A DNA stretch of 64,000 nucleotides, taken from contig NZ_VCED01000007.1 of NCBI RefSeq assembly GCF_006384255.1, positions 62,001-126,000 of the forward strand. The letters are read 5' to 3'. The DNA is from Haemophilus seminalis. GTDB lineage: Bacteria > Pseudomonadota > Gammaproteobacteria > Enterobacterales > Pasteurellaceae. Positions 36,801 through 45,522 of this stretch are shown here, in pieces. Each line of letters begins with the position of its first letter. The first letter of the stretch is position 1. The translations under genes were made by a program, and so were the position numbers. Under the pieces are notes generated by a model, which saw nothing but the letters and a program-made list of their open reading frames with translations, had not been told where the DNA came from and did not search any database.

Positions 36801-38243
36801 ATGAAAAAATCAAAAATTGCTGCAGGCGTAGTCGTTGCTCTTGCTGCCGTTTGGTGTACTGGTGCATGGTTTACAGGGAAAAAAGCGGAAGAAGAATATT
36901 TACATCAACTCAAACAGTTAAATCAACTATTTGCTAAAACAGATGTATTAGAAGAAAGTAAAATTTTTTATAAAAATATAAAATTTGATAGAGGATTATT
37001 TGCGTCTCATATTCAAGATCAAATAGAAATCCACAAGGCAAATGAAACGATCATTATTCCTTTATCATCAACGCTTTATCACGGTCCTTTGCCTCTTGAT
37101 CGTGTGGCGAAACTGAATTTCGTTCCAACCATTTTTTCAAGCCAAACCTTATTAGGAAAAAATGCAACAACTCAGGCATTCTTTGACATCACAAAATCAG
37201 AGAAACCGTTACAACTGAATTTTGCAATGAATTATGCCTTAAACGGTAATGCGGAATTAAAACTTGCAGCGGGGCAATATCACAATGAGCAATCTAAGGC
37301 AGATTTTGATTGGTCAAATGTCGTCTTAAATGTTGATTTAGACAAAAATGAACCAAGCAATTATACGCTATCGGTAGATGCATTTAATTCAAATGACCCT
37401 AATCAGGCAGTTTCAACGGCTTCATCAATTAAAATAAAAGATCTTGTCTTACAAGGCTCACTACAAAGCACAAAATGGCCATTTATTTATAGTGGGAACA
37501 TCAATAGTAAAATAGGCTATTTTGAGCAAAATACCGAATCTGCAGAGACTGGGGAAAAATTCTCTCTTATTCAGAAAAACAGCCAAGCAAATTTAACTAC
37601 ACAAGTTGAGGGTGATACAGTAAATATCATCAATAAAACAAATCTAGATGAATTACATATTAACGGCAACAACTTAGGTAAAGTGACCAACAATGTAGAA
37701 TTCAACCATATTGATGGCAACGCATTACAAGAACTTTTAAACATTTTAGTGGCAATAGGCAAGGCTGATTCAGATACGCCTTTATCTAAAACATTGGTGC
37801 AAAAATTACAACAAGCAGGCATGGTCATTGCGAATAATCAGCCTCAAATTAAATTTGCCCCTCTTTCTATTTCTGATGAAAAAGGCAAAGTGGCATTGGA
37901 TCTGAATATTGCTTTAGTGCCAAACCCTAAATTTGATTTAATGCGCAGCGGCTTATACAAACAATTCAAAGATTTTTCGATCAATTTTGATGTGAATAAA
38001 GAAACTGCGATTTCATTGTTATCTAAATTTGTACCAGAAAACCAAAAGCAAGATTTAGTTCACCGATTGGATGAATTAGTCTCTGATGGAGAAGCGAATG
38101 GCATTATCGTAAACTCTGATAAAACAGTCACATTAACGCTTGCTTTAGAAAATAACGAATTGAAACTAAACGGAAAGCCAATCCCAGAAGAACAATTGAA
38201 AATGATCCTCTTCATGCTTGTAATGGGGGGAATTGGGAGATAA
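36801..38243 (+). CDS. YdgA-like DUF945 family protein
   Basis: This 480-residue protein has one N-terminal hydrophobic segment (about 6-26), which could be a membrane anchor or uncleaved signal. A large periplasmic region of DUF945 (YdgA) type follows, with repeated beta-rich segments such as LNFAMNYALNGNAELKLA. The C-terminal NNELKLNGKPIP is a characteristic family phrase. Function is unknown. E. coli YdgA is an inner-membrane-associated protein of similar length. It is transcribed divergently from dnaK, with GGAAAG before the ATG. Confidence 0.75.
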   Translation: MKKSKIAAGVVVALAAVWCTGAWFTGKKAEEEYLHQLKQLNQLFAKTDVLEESKIFYKNIKFDRGLFASHIQDQIEIHKANETIIIPLSSTLYHGPLPLDRVAKLNFVPTIFSSQTLLGKNATTQAFFDITKSEKPLQLNFAMNYALNGNAELKLAAGQYHNEQSKADFDWSNVVLNVDLDKNEPSNYTLSVDAFNSNDPNQAVSTASSIKIKDLVLQGSLQSTKWPFIYSGNINSKIGYFEQNTESAETGEKFSLIQKNSQANLTTQVEGDTVNIINKTNLDELHINGNNLGKVTNNVEFNHIDGNALQELLNILVAIGKADSDTPLSKTLVQKLQQAGMVIANNQPQIKFAPLSISDEKGKVALDLNIALVPNPKFDLMRSGLYKQFKDFSINFDVNKETAISLLSKFVPENQKQDLVHRLDELVSDGEANGIIVNSDKTVTLTLALENNELKLNGKPIPEEQLKMILFMLVMGGIGR

Positions 38244-38262
38244 TTTGTAGAGACTAAAAGGA

Positions 38263-38295
38263 AATCTGACAGTATGCTTTCACATCTGTCAGATT
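38263..38295. repeat. 10-bp inverted repeat after the DUF945 gene
   Basis: AATCTGACAG and CTGTCAGATT are perfect arms with a 13-base loop. No T run follows on either strand, so it may be an RNA 3'-end stabiliser rather than a true terminator for the two convergent genes. Confidence 0.6.
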
Positions 38296-38330
38296 AACTC
38301 TTGTAGTTAATAAATATGCTTTGAATTCAA

Positions 38331-38645
38331 TTACTTACAAAGTCCGATTGTATTACTAAAAACATCACACTTTCCTTTACTTGTACCACCATCAATTGGA
38401 GTACATCTTGGGGCAGCAGTTAAACCAAAGCTAAAAAATCCGCCCCCTAAAATGGTGCAGTTATGTTTTTTCCCTTTAATCATTGCATTATAAGTAGTTT
38501 CTGAAAAACCATGAGAAATGTTAGAAACTTGTACTTGATTTTGATCATAACCAAATTCAAAAGAGGTTTTTCTTTCAAGTGTTGACTGACCAACACAACC
38601 AGAAAGAATAATTGTAGAGAGAGATAATAATGTTAATTTTTTCAT
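38331..38645 (-). CDS. Small lipoprotein of unknown function
   Basis: This 104-residue protein has a lipoprotein signal (TIILSGC, modified Cys near residue 17). The mature part has three further cysteines in CTILGGG, APRCTPI and KCDVF and a final C near the end, so disulfides are likely. I do not recognise the family. It follows the broken Slam gene by about 30 bases on the same strand, so a link to the surface-lipoprotein locus is possible but unproven. AAGGAAAA precedes the start. Confidence 0.6.
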   Translation of the reverse strand: MKKLTLLSLSTIILSGCVGQSTLERKTSFEFGYDQNQVQVSNISHGFSETTYNAMIKGKKHNCTILGGGFFSFGLTAAPRCTPIDGGTSKGKCDVFSNTIGLCK

Positions 38646-38677
38646 AAGATTTTCCTTATTTTTGGTTAATAAAAGAT

Positions 38678-40147
38678 TTAAAACGTTTTCTCAAACAACA
38701 TATTCACATTCTTCTGTGTATAAGAATACATTTCTGGAATATTGCTATCTTGTTTACGCCAACTTAATTGGAGTTTTGGTGTAATTCCCCAAATATGCCA
38801 GTCGCGTTTCCATAGGGATAAATTTATGCCGTAAATTTTATCTTCTCGACGCTTTCCAAAAGAAAACAAATTGAGATTACCGAGTTTGGCAATATCTTTA
38901 AATTCACGTTTCATTATGGATAAGCCGAGACGTGAGGAAATGCCCCAATTCCATTCTTGTCCCCAACCTAAACGTAGGCTTTTACTGTCTGAACCATATT
39001 GACGAACCTTCGTTCTTTCTGCCATAAAATCAGAACCGAGGTAGAAAAACTGTTTTGGTGTTCTTGCTCACAGCAAGGTTGCGGAAACTAGTTTGTTATT
39101 GCCGTTTTGTGATGTGCTGTCTAAATAACGTTGTTTTGAAAACTCTCCTGCTGTAGAAAGTTGCCAGTTTGGGCTTAACCAACGAGAAAATTCCACCCTT
39201 GCCCCATTAGACCAACGGTAACTTTCGCCGCCATACCAACGTTTTTCATAAAAAGGTTTGATACGGAAATTTTGCTTCGCAGTTTTATGTGCATAGCCAA
39301 CAAAAGTGCGGTTGGAAATATCATCAAATTCATGATTATCCCAATAGCTCTTGCCACCAAACTCATTGCCCACCGTGAGATAATGAGAACCCCATAAATT
39401 GAAATCTCTGGAAATATCGAATGAATACGCTAAGCCGTGTGCTGTTTGTGGCATCATTGATTCGGAACGCGTTAAGGTGCCACCATTATTTAATGCGACC
39501 GTTTTTCCGTCGCCGACATTGTTGACATTGGTATCACGCACATAATTAAAAGAAAAATCCACATTCCAGCTATCACGTTCTTTTAAAGCCTCTAAATAAG
39601 CATCCATTAAACGCTTAACTTGAGGCGGTAAATCCTCTGCGGTTTGTGCTTTTTCAAATTGGTCTTTAGCAGCACTGTCTTGTTTTTGATTGAATAAAGC
39701 GATAGCCAGTTCAATTCGTACAGGGTTTAAATTTGGATTTTTGGCTAAAATTTCGCGATATTTATCAATAGCTACAGTATAGTTTTCCGTTATCGCAGCC
39801 AATTTTCCTTCCGCAAAGCGTTCCATAATCGGGTCACGATTTGGAAAAGTGCGGTAAATTTCCAGCAATTTTTTTATCATTTCTGGATTACGGGCATAAA
39901 TGGCACGGCTTAATAATTCGTGGGTTAAAGCGGGGTTTTGTTTAAGTTGCTCAAGGGTAATTTGAATTTGTTCGACTTGCTCTGTGCCTAAGGGCGGTAA
40001 ATTTTGTTCGCGTTTTTCAAGTTTAGCGACATTAATTTGTGGTTCAAGTTCGGTTTTAATTGGTGTTTGACGAATGTCTAGTACTGTTGTTTCTGCCAAA
40101 GCAAGAGCAGGGCAAAGCGCGGTAAAAAAGAGGGTAATATTTTTCAT
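38678..40147 (-). pseudogene. Slam-type surface lipoprotein assembly modulator, interrupted by in-frame UGA
   Basis: The frame encodes 489 codons when read through, the usual size of a Slam outer-membrane translocon. It has a signal peptide (residues 1-18), a periplasmic TPR domain (about 40-195) and a 14-strand DUF560 barrel. A UGA at 39068-39070 stops translation after 359 residues, in mid-barrel. The same frame then stays open for 129 codons to a terminal ...FEKTF. The break is therefore a point nonsense mutation and not a frameshift. Slam moves specific lipoproteins to the outer surface, and a lipoprotein with a TbpB-like tail is encoded just upstream. The product is probably inactive here unless UGA is read through. 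Uptake sequences lie at 39304-39312 and 39847-39855. Confidence 0.75.
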
Positions 40148-40194
40148 AAAATGGGTAACAATCTAATACATAAGATTAAAGTGAAGGCGGAGGT

Positions 40195-40220
40195 TAAAAA
40201 TGGCGGACAAATGCCCGCCA
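40195..40220 (-). terminator. Terminator between the large lipoprotein gene and Slam
   Basis: TGGCGG and CCGCCA enclose an 8-base loop. On the minus strand the stem is followed by TTTTTAACC, 19 bases past the lipoprotein stop. Confidence 0.75.
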
Positions 40221-40238
40221 AATACTGTTTTATAACGA

Positions 40239-41753
40239 TTACTCAGGCTGCTTCGTTGCTCCAAATACACCCTCATAATCTAACAAACCATTTTTAGGTA
40301 TATTGTCAGAATAAAGTTGTCTCTCTTCTTTTTTGTCAAAATAAGTAGGGTCACCAAATCCTGGTCCTCTATTAAGAGAATACTTAATTTGACCTATAAC
40401 GTCTGTGGCATTTTTATCTATAACCATAGCATCCATACTCATGTGGTAGTCATAATCAGAATCAAATGCTTTTTCAAACGTCTGACCAGCCTTAAAGCGG
40501 CTAGCTACTAAAGAATCTTCAATATTGAATTTTATATTATTTCCAAGTACGTTGCTGTTAATAACCCCGTCAAACATTCTAGCTGATACACGTTTTGCGA
40601 ATTCAACTTTAAATGTAATATCTCCGTCAACCTTTGGCTCATCAATTACAATTAAATTTGTTTTTGGAATCGCTCTTTGTGTTCTAGCAATAATATTTCC
40701 TTTATATGTAAAGGTTTTCCCTTGGAGGGATTCATTATTGTACCGAATACCACCTTTTACATAGAGTCCCTGAACAAAATCAAAATCACGACCAGAAAGA
40801 GACTGTGCAAATAATTCAGAACGGTGCTGATCAACAAATAATGCGCCATAACTAGAATAAGGATTATTAATAAAGAGATAATTTACATCTTTGTTGTTAT
40901 AATCCGCTTTTTTAATAATTAATTTATCACTACCATGCTCAAAAGACTTATCATCAAGCTCAATCACTTTCGGCAGTGTTGTTTTTGTTGTATAACTACC
41001 CTCATGAACTCCAAGATATTTCCCTCCTTTTTTGATATTATTTGCCGTAATTTCTGACAGCACAATTCTATCTTCGTTTTTATCTGATTCAGATAATACA
41101 TCAGATGAAGGATACTTATCAGGAGTTAGTAGCTCGGTTACATCTTTGTAATTTGGGAAGAAATATTTAAATGGATGTTCAAGATCGTCTCCTTCATACA
41201 TCCATCCTTGACCCCATGTTTTTATTTTACCATCAGATGTTTTTGGCATTTTATCTAACTCTGATTTAACACGAGCATCTACAGAAGATTGTTTTTCTTT
41301 TTCTAAACGTTCTTTTTCTAAACGTTCTCTTTCTAAGCGTTGACGATTCTCTTCTTCCAATTTGGCTTTTTGTTCCGCTTTAATACGTTCTTCTTCAAGA
41401 CGTTTTGCTTCTTCAGCCTTTTCTTTGGCTTCACGTTCTAGACGAGCTTTTTCTTCTAAGTCTTTTGCTTTTTTAGCTTCTTCAGCTTTAACTTTTGCTT
41501 CTTCTTCTAAACGTTTTTGCTCAGCAGCTTTCTGTTGTGCTTCACGTTCTGCTTTGGCTTTTTCTTCTTCAGCGTTTTGTTCTGCTTCTGATTTTTTACT
41601 CTTATCTTGAGCATTAGGCTTGGATTGAGAATTTGGATTTGTCGGTTGAACTTGCTTAGGCTGCTGATTATTACTTGGCGAAGTAGAAGAACAAGCCACA
41701 GCACCCAATGAAACTAAAATCGCAAGTGCGGTTGTTTTAAAGGTTGGTTTCAT
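40239..41753 (-). CDS. Coiled-coil surface lipoprotein with TbpB-like C-terminal barrel, probable Slam substrate
   Basis: This 504-residue protein has a lipoprotein signal ending GAVAC (modified Cys21), then a Pro/Asn/Gln/Ser-rich linker (about 22-50). A long Glu/Lys/Ala-rich coiled coil follows (about 50-160, with KAEEAKK- and LERERLEKERLEKE-type repeats), then a globular C-terminal part. The end, YEGVFGATKQ, is typical of TbpB-type beta-barrel lipoproteins. Pairing with a downstream Slam gene suggests surface display. The ligand is unknown. The EK-rich repeats and the A14 tract upstream could both vary by slippage. AAGGAAAA precedes the ATG. Confidence 0.7.
   Translation of the reverse strand: MKPTFKTTALAILVSLGAVACSSTSPSNNQQPKQVQPTNPNSQSKPNAQDKSKKSEAEQNAEEEKAKAEREAQQKAAEQKRLEEEAKVKAEEAKKAKDLEEKARLEREAKEKAEEAKRLEEERIKAEQKAKLEEENRQRLERERLEKERLEKEKQSSVDARVKSELDKMPKTSDGKIKTWGQGWMYEGDDLEHPFKYFFPNYKDVTELLTPDKYPSSDVLSESDKNEDRIVLSEITANNIKKGGKYLGVHEGSYTTKTTLPKVIELDDKSFEHGSDKLIIKKADYNNKDVNYLFINNPYSSYGALFVDQHRSELFAQSLSGRDFDFVQGLYVKGGIRYNNESLQGKTFTYKGNIIARTQRAIPKTNLIVIDEPKVDGDITFKVEFAKRVSARMFDGVINSNVLGNNIKFNIEDSLVASRFKAGQTFEKAFDSDYDYHMSMDAMVIDKNATDVIGQIKYSLNRGPGFGDPTYFDKKEERQLYSDNIPKNGLLDYEGVFGATKQPE
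41724..41732 (+). repeat. Uptake sequence inside the lipoprotein signal peptide
   Basis: Read on the coding (minus) strand the perfect ACCGCACTT encodes Thr-Ala-Leu in KTTALAILV. Confidence 0.95.
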
Positions 41754-41868
41754 AATTTTTTCCTTTTGGAATCATAAAAAAATAGAGGAATGTTCTTATT
41801 GAAAACAAGAGATTTTATAGATGAAAAAATGCATTTATAAAAAACACCAATAAAAACTTTCTCATTCT

Positions 41869-41882
41869 AAAAAAAAAAAAAA
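41869..41882. repeat. A14 homopolymer in the lipoprotein promoter region
   Basis: Fourteen consecutive A lie 116-129 bases upstream of the lipoprotein start. On the minus strand the T14 lies between TTGCG and AGAATG. It would therefore set the distance between a possible -35 (TTGCGT) and -10 (TAGAAT), currently 12 bases. The rest of the 283-base gap is AT-rich with no ORF. Confidence 0.7.
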
Positions 41883-41983
41883 CGCAAGCTAAAATGATTA
41901 AAAAATAAAAAATTTTTATTTCTTTCTGATAATTTAGGCGGATTGAAAAAAATAGAGAGGAGAAAAAGAAAAATTAAGGAGAG

Positions 41984-42025
41984 AAAAATCCCCCTGAACA
42001 CTAGAAAGTACGTTTATCAGGGGGA
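41984..42025 (-). terminator. mgsA terminator
   Basis: TCCCCCTGA and TCAGGGGGA are perfect 9-base arms with a 19-base loop. On the minus strand TTTTTC follows. Confidence 0.8.
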
Positions 42026-42036
42026 AAATATGAATG

Positions 42037-42495
42037 TTATTTTAACCGCTCTTTTAAATACCCTTCATAATCTGGTACTTCAATTTCCACATCTTGTTCA
42101 AATAAAACTGAAGTTAACATGAAATCTGCGGAGCTTTGATTAATCGCAACCGGGATATTCCACACAGTTGCAATACGCATGAGGGCTTTCACATCTGGAT
42201 CATGTGGTGCGGCATTCATTGGATCCCAAAAGAAGATCATCATGTCGATTTTCTTTTCTGCGATTAATCCGCCAAGTTGTTGGTCGCCGCCCATCGGACC
42301 ACTTAATAAAGATTGAATGCTTAAACCTGTTTCTCGTTCTAAAATATGCCCTGTGGTACCTGTTGCATAAAGTATATGAGGAGCTAGGGCATCTTTGTGT
42401 TTTTGCGTCCAATTCAGTAAATTTTTTTTGCAGCTATCATGAGCCACAAGCGCAATACGTTTGTGTTGAGTGAGCGTTCGAGTCGTTATATGCAT
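42037..42495 (-). CDS. mgsA: Methylglyoxal synthase
   Basis: This 152-residue enzyme converts dihydroxyacetone phosphate to methylglyoxal and phosphate, relieving sugar-phosphate stress. Family motifs are ALVAHDSCK near the start (catalytic Asp region), [16 protein letters not shown] and [18 protein letters not shown]. Length equals E. coli MgsA. Confidence 0.96.
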   Translation of the reverse strand: MHITTRTLTQHKRIALVAHDSCKKNLLNWTQKHKDALAPHILYATGTTGHILERETGLSIQSLLSGPMGGDQQLGGLIAEKKIDMMIFFWDPMNAAPHDPDVKALMRIATVWNIPVAINQSSADFMLTSVLFEQDVEIEVPDYEGYLKERLK

Positions 42496-42602
42496 GATTG
42501 ATTCCTTTTTGAAATAAGTTTGAAAACTTTAAAGCAAAGCCCTACATAATGCAATGTTTTACTTATGATTTTAATAGGCTTTACAAAAGGCGAGAAAAAA
42601 TT

Positions 42603-42611
42603 ACCGCACTT
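42603..42611 (-). repeat. Uptake sequence in the mgsA/aceE gap
   Basis: A perfect ACCGCACTT lies in the 303-base divergent region. The same gap contains a perfect TTTAGT/ACTAAA palindrome (42748-42763). Confidence 0.95.
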
Positions 42612-42774
42612 TCAAAAGATTACCGATTAACACAGTACTGAACAGGGATATTTGATGAAAATTTACTATCTTTATCTCAAAAAATCTTCTAAAATTTGCA
42701 AGATTTGTTAAATGTTTGTAAAAAGGCAAGCATTTCTGATATTCGTGTTTAGTGTTTACTAAACTAATGTTCAC

Positions 42775-42784
42775 TTAATTAACA
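42775..42784 (-). promoter_or_regulatory. ArcA-type box before aceE
   Basis: On the minus strand TGTTAATTAA is an exact match to the WGTTAATTAW ArcA core. GTTAAATGTT near 42709 is a second weaker match. ArcA repression of pyruvate dehydrogenase under low oxygen is known in E. coli. No PdhR-like operator was found. Confidence 0.5.
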
Positions 42785-42798
42785 GATAAGGAAAACCT

Positions 42799-45459
42799 AT
42801 GTCTGAGATTTTAAAAAATGACGTTGATCCAATCGAAACTCAAGATTGGTTACAATCATTAGATTCTTTGATTCGTGAAGAAGGCGTAGAGCGTGCACAA
42901 TATATTATTGAGCAAGTTATCGGCCAAGCACGCACCAACGGTGTTTCATTACCTACAGGTGTAACGACCGATTATGTCAATACTATCCCTGCTTCTGAAC
43001 AACCTGCTTACCCAGGTGATCATGCTATTGAGCGTCGTATTCGTTCTGCTGTGCGTTGGAATGCTATTGCTATGGTATTGCGTAGTCAGAAGAAAGATCT
43101 TGATTTAGGTGGCCATATCTCAACTTTCCAATCTGCTGCAACCATGTATGAAGTGTGCTATAACCACTTCTTCAAAGCAGCAACGGAGAAAAACGGTGGC
43201 GACTTAATTTTCTTTCAAGGCCATGCTGCTCCGGGTATGTATGCGCGTGCATTCTTAGAAGGTCGTTTAACTGAAGAACAAATGGATAACTTCCGTCAAG
43301 AAGCCTTTACCGATGGTTTATCTTCATATCCACATCCTAAATTAATGCCTGAATTCTGGCAATTCTCTACTGTATCTATGGGTTTAGGCCCTGTGAACGC
43401 AATTTATCAAGCGCGTTTCTTGAAATACTTAGATAACCGTGGCTTAAAAGATACCAAAGATCAAAAAGTCTATGCATTCTTAGGCGATGGTGAAATGGAT
43501 GAAATTGAGTCTAAAGGTGCATTAACTTTTGCGGCTCGTGAGAAATTAAATAATCTAATCTTCACTATCAGCTGTAACTTACAACGTTTAGACGGCCCGG
43601 TTAATGGTAACGGTAAAATCGTTCAAGAATTAGAAGGATTGTTTACTGGTGCGGGCTGGGAAGTAATCAAAGTATTATGGGGCAGCGACTGGGATAAATT
43701 ATTCGCTAAAGATACTTCAGGTAAATTAACTCAGTTAATGATGGAAGTAGTTGACGGTGATTATTTAACCTTTAAATCTAAAGACGGTGCTTATGTTCGT
43801 GAACATTTCTTCGGTCGTTATCCAGAAACCGCTGCATTAGTTGCAGATATGACTGATGATGAAATTTGGGCATTACGCCGTGGTGCACACGATAGCGAAA
43901 AATTATATGCAGCCTATGCAAAAGCACAAAATGCAACGAAACCAGTTGTGATTTTAGCGCATCAAGTTAAAGGTTATAAAATTCCTGAAGCGGAAAGTAA
44001 AAACACTGCTCACCAATCTAAAAAAATGTCTTACGAAAGCCTTAAAGGTTTCCGTGACTACTTCGATTTACCATTGACTGATGAGCAAGTAGAAAAATTA
44101 GAATACATTAAATTTGCAGAAGGAACGCCTGAGTATGAATACTTACATGGCCACCGTAAAGCATTAAACGGCTATGTTCCTGCTCGTCGTACTAAATTTG
44201 ATGTTGAATATAAAGTTCCTGCATTAGAAGAGTTTAAAGCATTATTAGAAGAACAACCTCGTGGTATTTCAACCACTATGGCGTTCACTCGTGCATTAAA
44301 CATCTTATTAAAAGATAAAAACATTGGTAAAACTATCGTTCCAATGATTGCGGATGAAGCGCGTACATTCGGTATGGAAGGTTTGTTCCGTCAAGTTGGT
44401 ATTTATAACCCACATGGTCAAAACTATGTTCCTTCAGATCGTGATTTAGTTGCATACTATCGTGAAGCAAAAGATGGTCAAGTGCTACAAGAAGGTATCA
44501 ATGAATTAGGTGCGACAGCATCTTGGTTAGCAGCAGCGAATTCATACTCCGTTAATAATCAACCAATGATTCCATTCTTCATCTATTACTCCATGTTTGG
44601 TTTCCAACGCGTGGGTGATATGATGTGGGCGGCTGGAGACCAATTAGCTCGTGGTTTCATGGTGGGTGGTACTTCAGGCCGTACGACATTAAACGGTGAA
44701 GGTTTACAACACGAAGATGGTCATAGCCATATTCAAGCAGGTATCATTCCTAACTGTATCACTTACGATCCATCATTTGCATTTGAAGTTGCTGTAATTA
44801 TGCAAGATGGTATTAACCGCATGTACGGCGAAAAACAAGAAGATATATTCTATTACATGACAACATTAAATGAAGTCATGGATCAACCTGCAATGCCAGC
44901 TGGTGCAGAAGAAGGTATCCGTAAAGGTTTATACAAATTTGAAACAGTGGAAGGTAAAAAAGGCAAAGGCCACGTTCAATTGTTAGGTTCTGGTGCCATC
45001 ATGCGTCATGTTCGTGAAGCGGCACAAATTCTTGCAAAAGATTATGGTGTCACCTCCGATGTATTCTCAGCACCTTCATTCAATGAATTAGCGCGTGAAG
45101 GTCACGATGCTGCACGTTGGAATTTATTACACCCGACAGAGACACAACGCGTACCATACGTTGCTCAAGTATTAGCTGATTTACCAACCGTTGCTTCAAC
45201 TGACTATGTTAAAGCATACGCAGATCAAATCCGTGCATTCGTACCAAGTCGTCATTATCATGTGTTAGGTACAGATGGTTTCGGTCGTTCAGACAGCCGT
45301 GCAAACTTACGTGAACACTTCGAAGTTGATGCACGTTATGTTGTGGTTGCTGCACTTTCTCAATTAGCGAAAGAAGGTACAGTATCTAACCAAGTTGTTG
45401 CAGATGCGATTGCGAAATTCGGTTTGAATGTAGATCGTATCAATCCGCTTTACGCGTAA
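42799..45459 (+). CDS. aceE: Pyruvate dehydrogenase E1 component
   Basis: This 886-residue homodimeric E1 decarboxylates pyruvate with thiamine diphosphate. The ThDP motif GDGEMDE...N is visible in FLGDGEMDEIESKGALTFAAREKLNNLIF (about 230-258). The phrase HLNPETQRVP-like region appears as LLHPTETQRVPYV. Length equals E. coli AceE (887). AAGGAAAA precedes the ATG. It heads the aceE-aceF-lpdA operon. Confidence 0.97.
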   Translation: MSEILKNDVDPIETQDWLQSLDSLIREEGVERAQYIIEQVIGQARTNGVSLPTGVTTDYVNTIPASEQPAYPGDHAIERRIRSAVRWNAIAMVLRSQKKDLDLGGHISTFQSAATMYEVCYNHFFKAATEKNGGDLIFFQGHAAPGMYARAFLEGRLTEEQMDNFRQEAFTDGLSSYPHPKLMPEFWQFSTVSMGLGPVNAIYQARFLKYLDNRGLKDTKDQKVYAFLGDGEMDEIESKGALTFAAREKLNNLIFTISCNLQRLDGPVNGNGKIVQELEGLFTGAGWEVIKVLWGSDWDKLFAKDTSGKLTQLMMEVVDGDYLTFKSKDGAYVREHFFGRYPETAALVADMTDDEIWALRRGAHDSEKLYAAYAKAQNATKPVVILAHQVKGYKIPEAESKNTAHQSKKMSYESLKGFRDYFDLPLTDEQVEKLEYIKFAEGTPEYEYLHGHRKALNGYVPARRTKFDVEYKVPALEEFKALLEEQPRGISTTMAFTRALNILLKDKNIGKTIVPMIADEARTFGMEGLFRQVGIYNPHGQNYVPSDRDLVAYYREAKDGQVLQEGINELGATASWLAAANSYSVNNQPMIPFFIYYSMFGFQRVGDMMWAAGDQLARGFMVGGTSGRTTLNGEGLQHEDGHSHIQAGIIPNCITYDPSFAFEVAVIMQDGINRMYGEKQEDIFYYMTTLNEVMDQPAMPAGAEEGIRKGLYKFETVEGKKGKGHVQLLGSGAIMRHVREAAQILAKDYGVTSDVFSAPSFNELAREGHDAARWNLLHPTETQRVPYVAQVLADLPTVASTDYVKAYADQIRAFVPSRHYHVLGTDGFGRSDSRANLREHFEVDARYVVVAALSQLAKEGTVSNQVVADAIAKFGLNVDRINPLYA

Positions 45460-45470
45460 TTGATGAAAAC

Positions 45471-45506
45471 TGCGGTCAAAAAACATCGTGTTTTATGACC
45501 GCACTT
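45471..45506. repeat. Inverted hairpin with uptake sequence between aceE and aceF
   Basis: TGCGGTCA (45471-45478) and TGACCGCA (45496-45503) are perfect arms around 17 bases. The right arm is part of an uptake sequence (45498-45506). No T tract follows, so it is not expected to stop transcription. Confidence 0.7.
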
Positions 45507-45522
45507 TAAAAGGAACAAAAAA

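Noticed and set aside
42496-42798. PdhR operator before aceE
   Set aside because: No ATTGGT-ACCAAT-type palindrome was visible. Only an ArcA-like box and an unassigned TTTAGT/ACTAAA palindrome are present.
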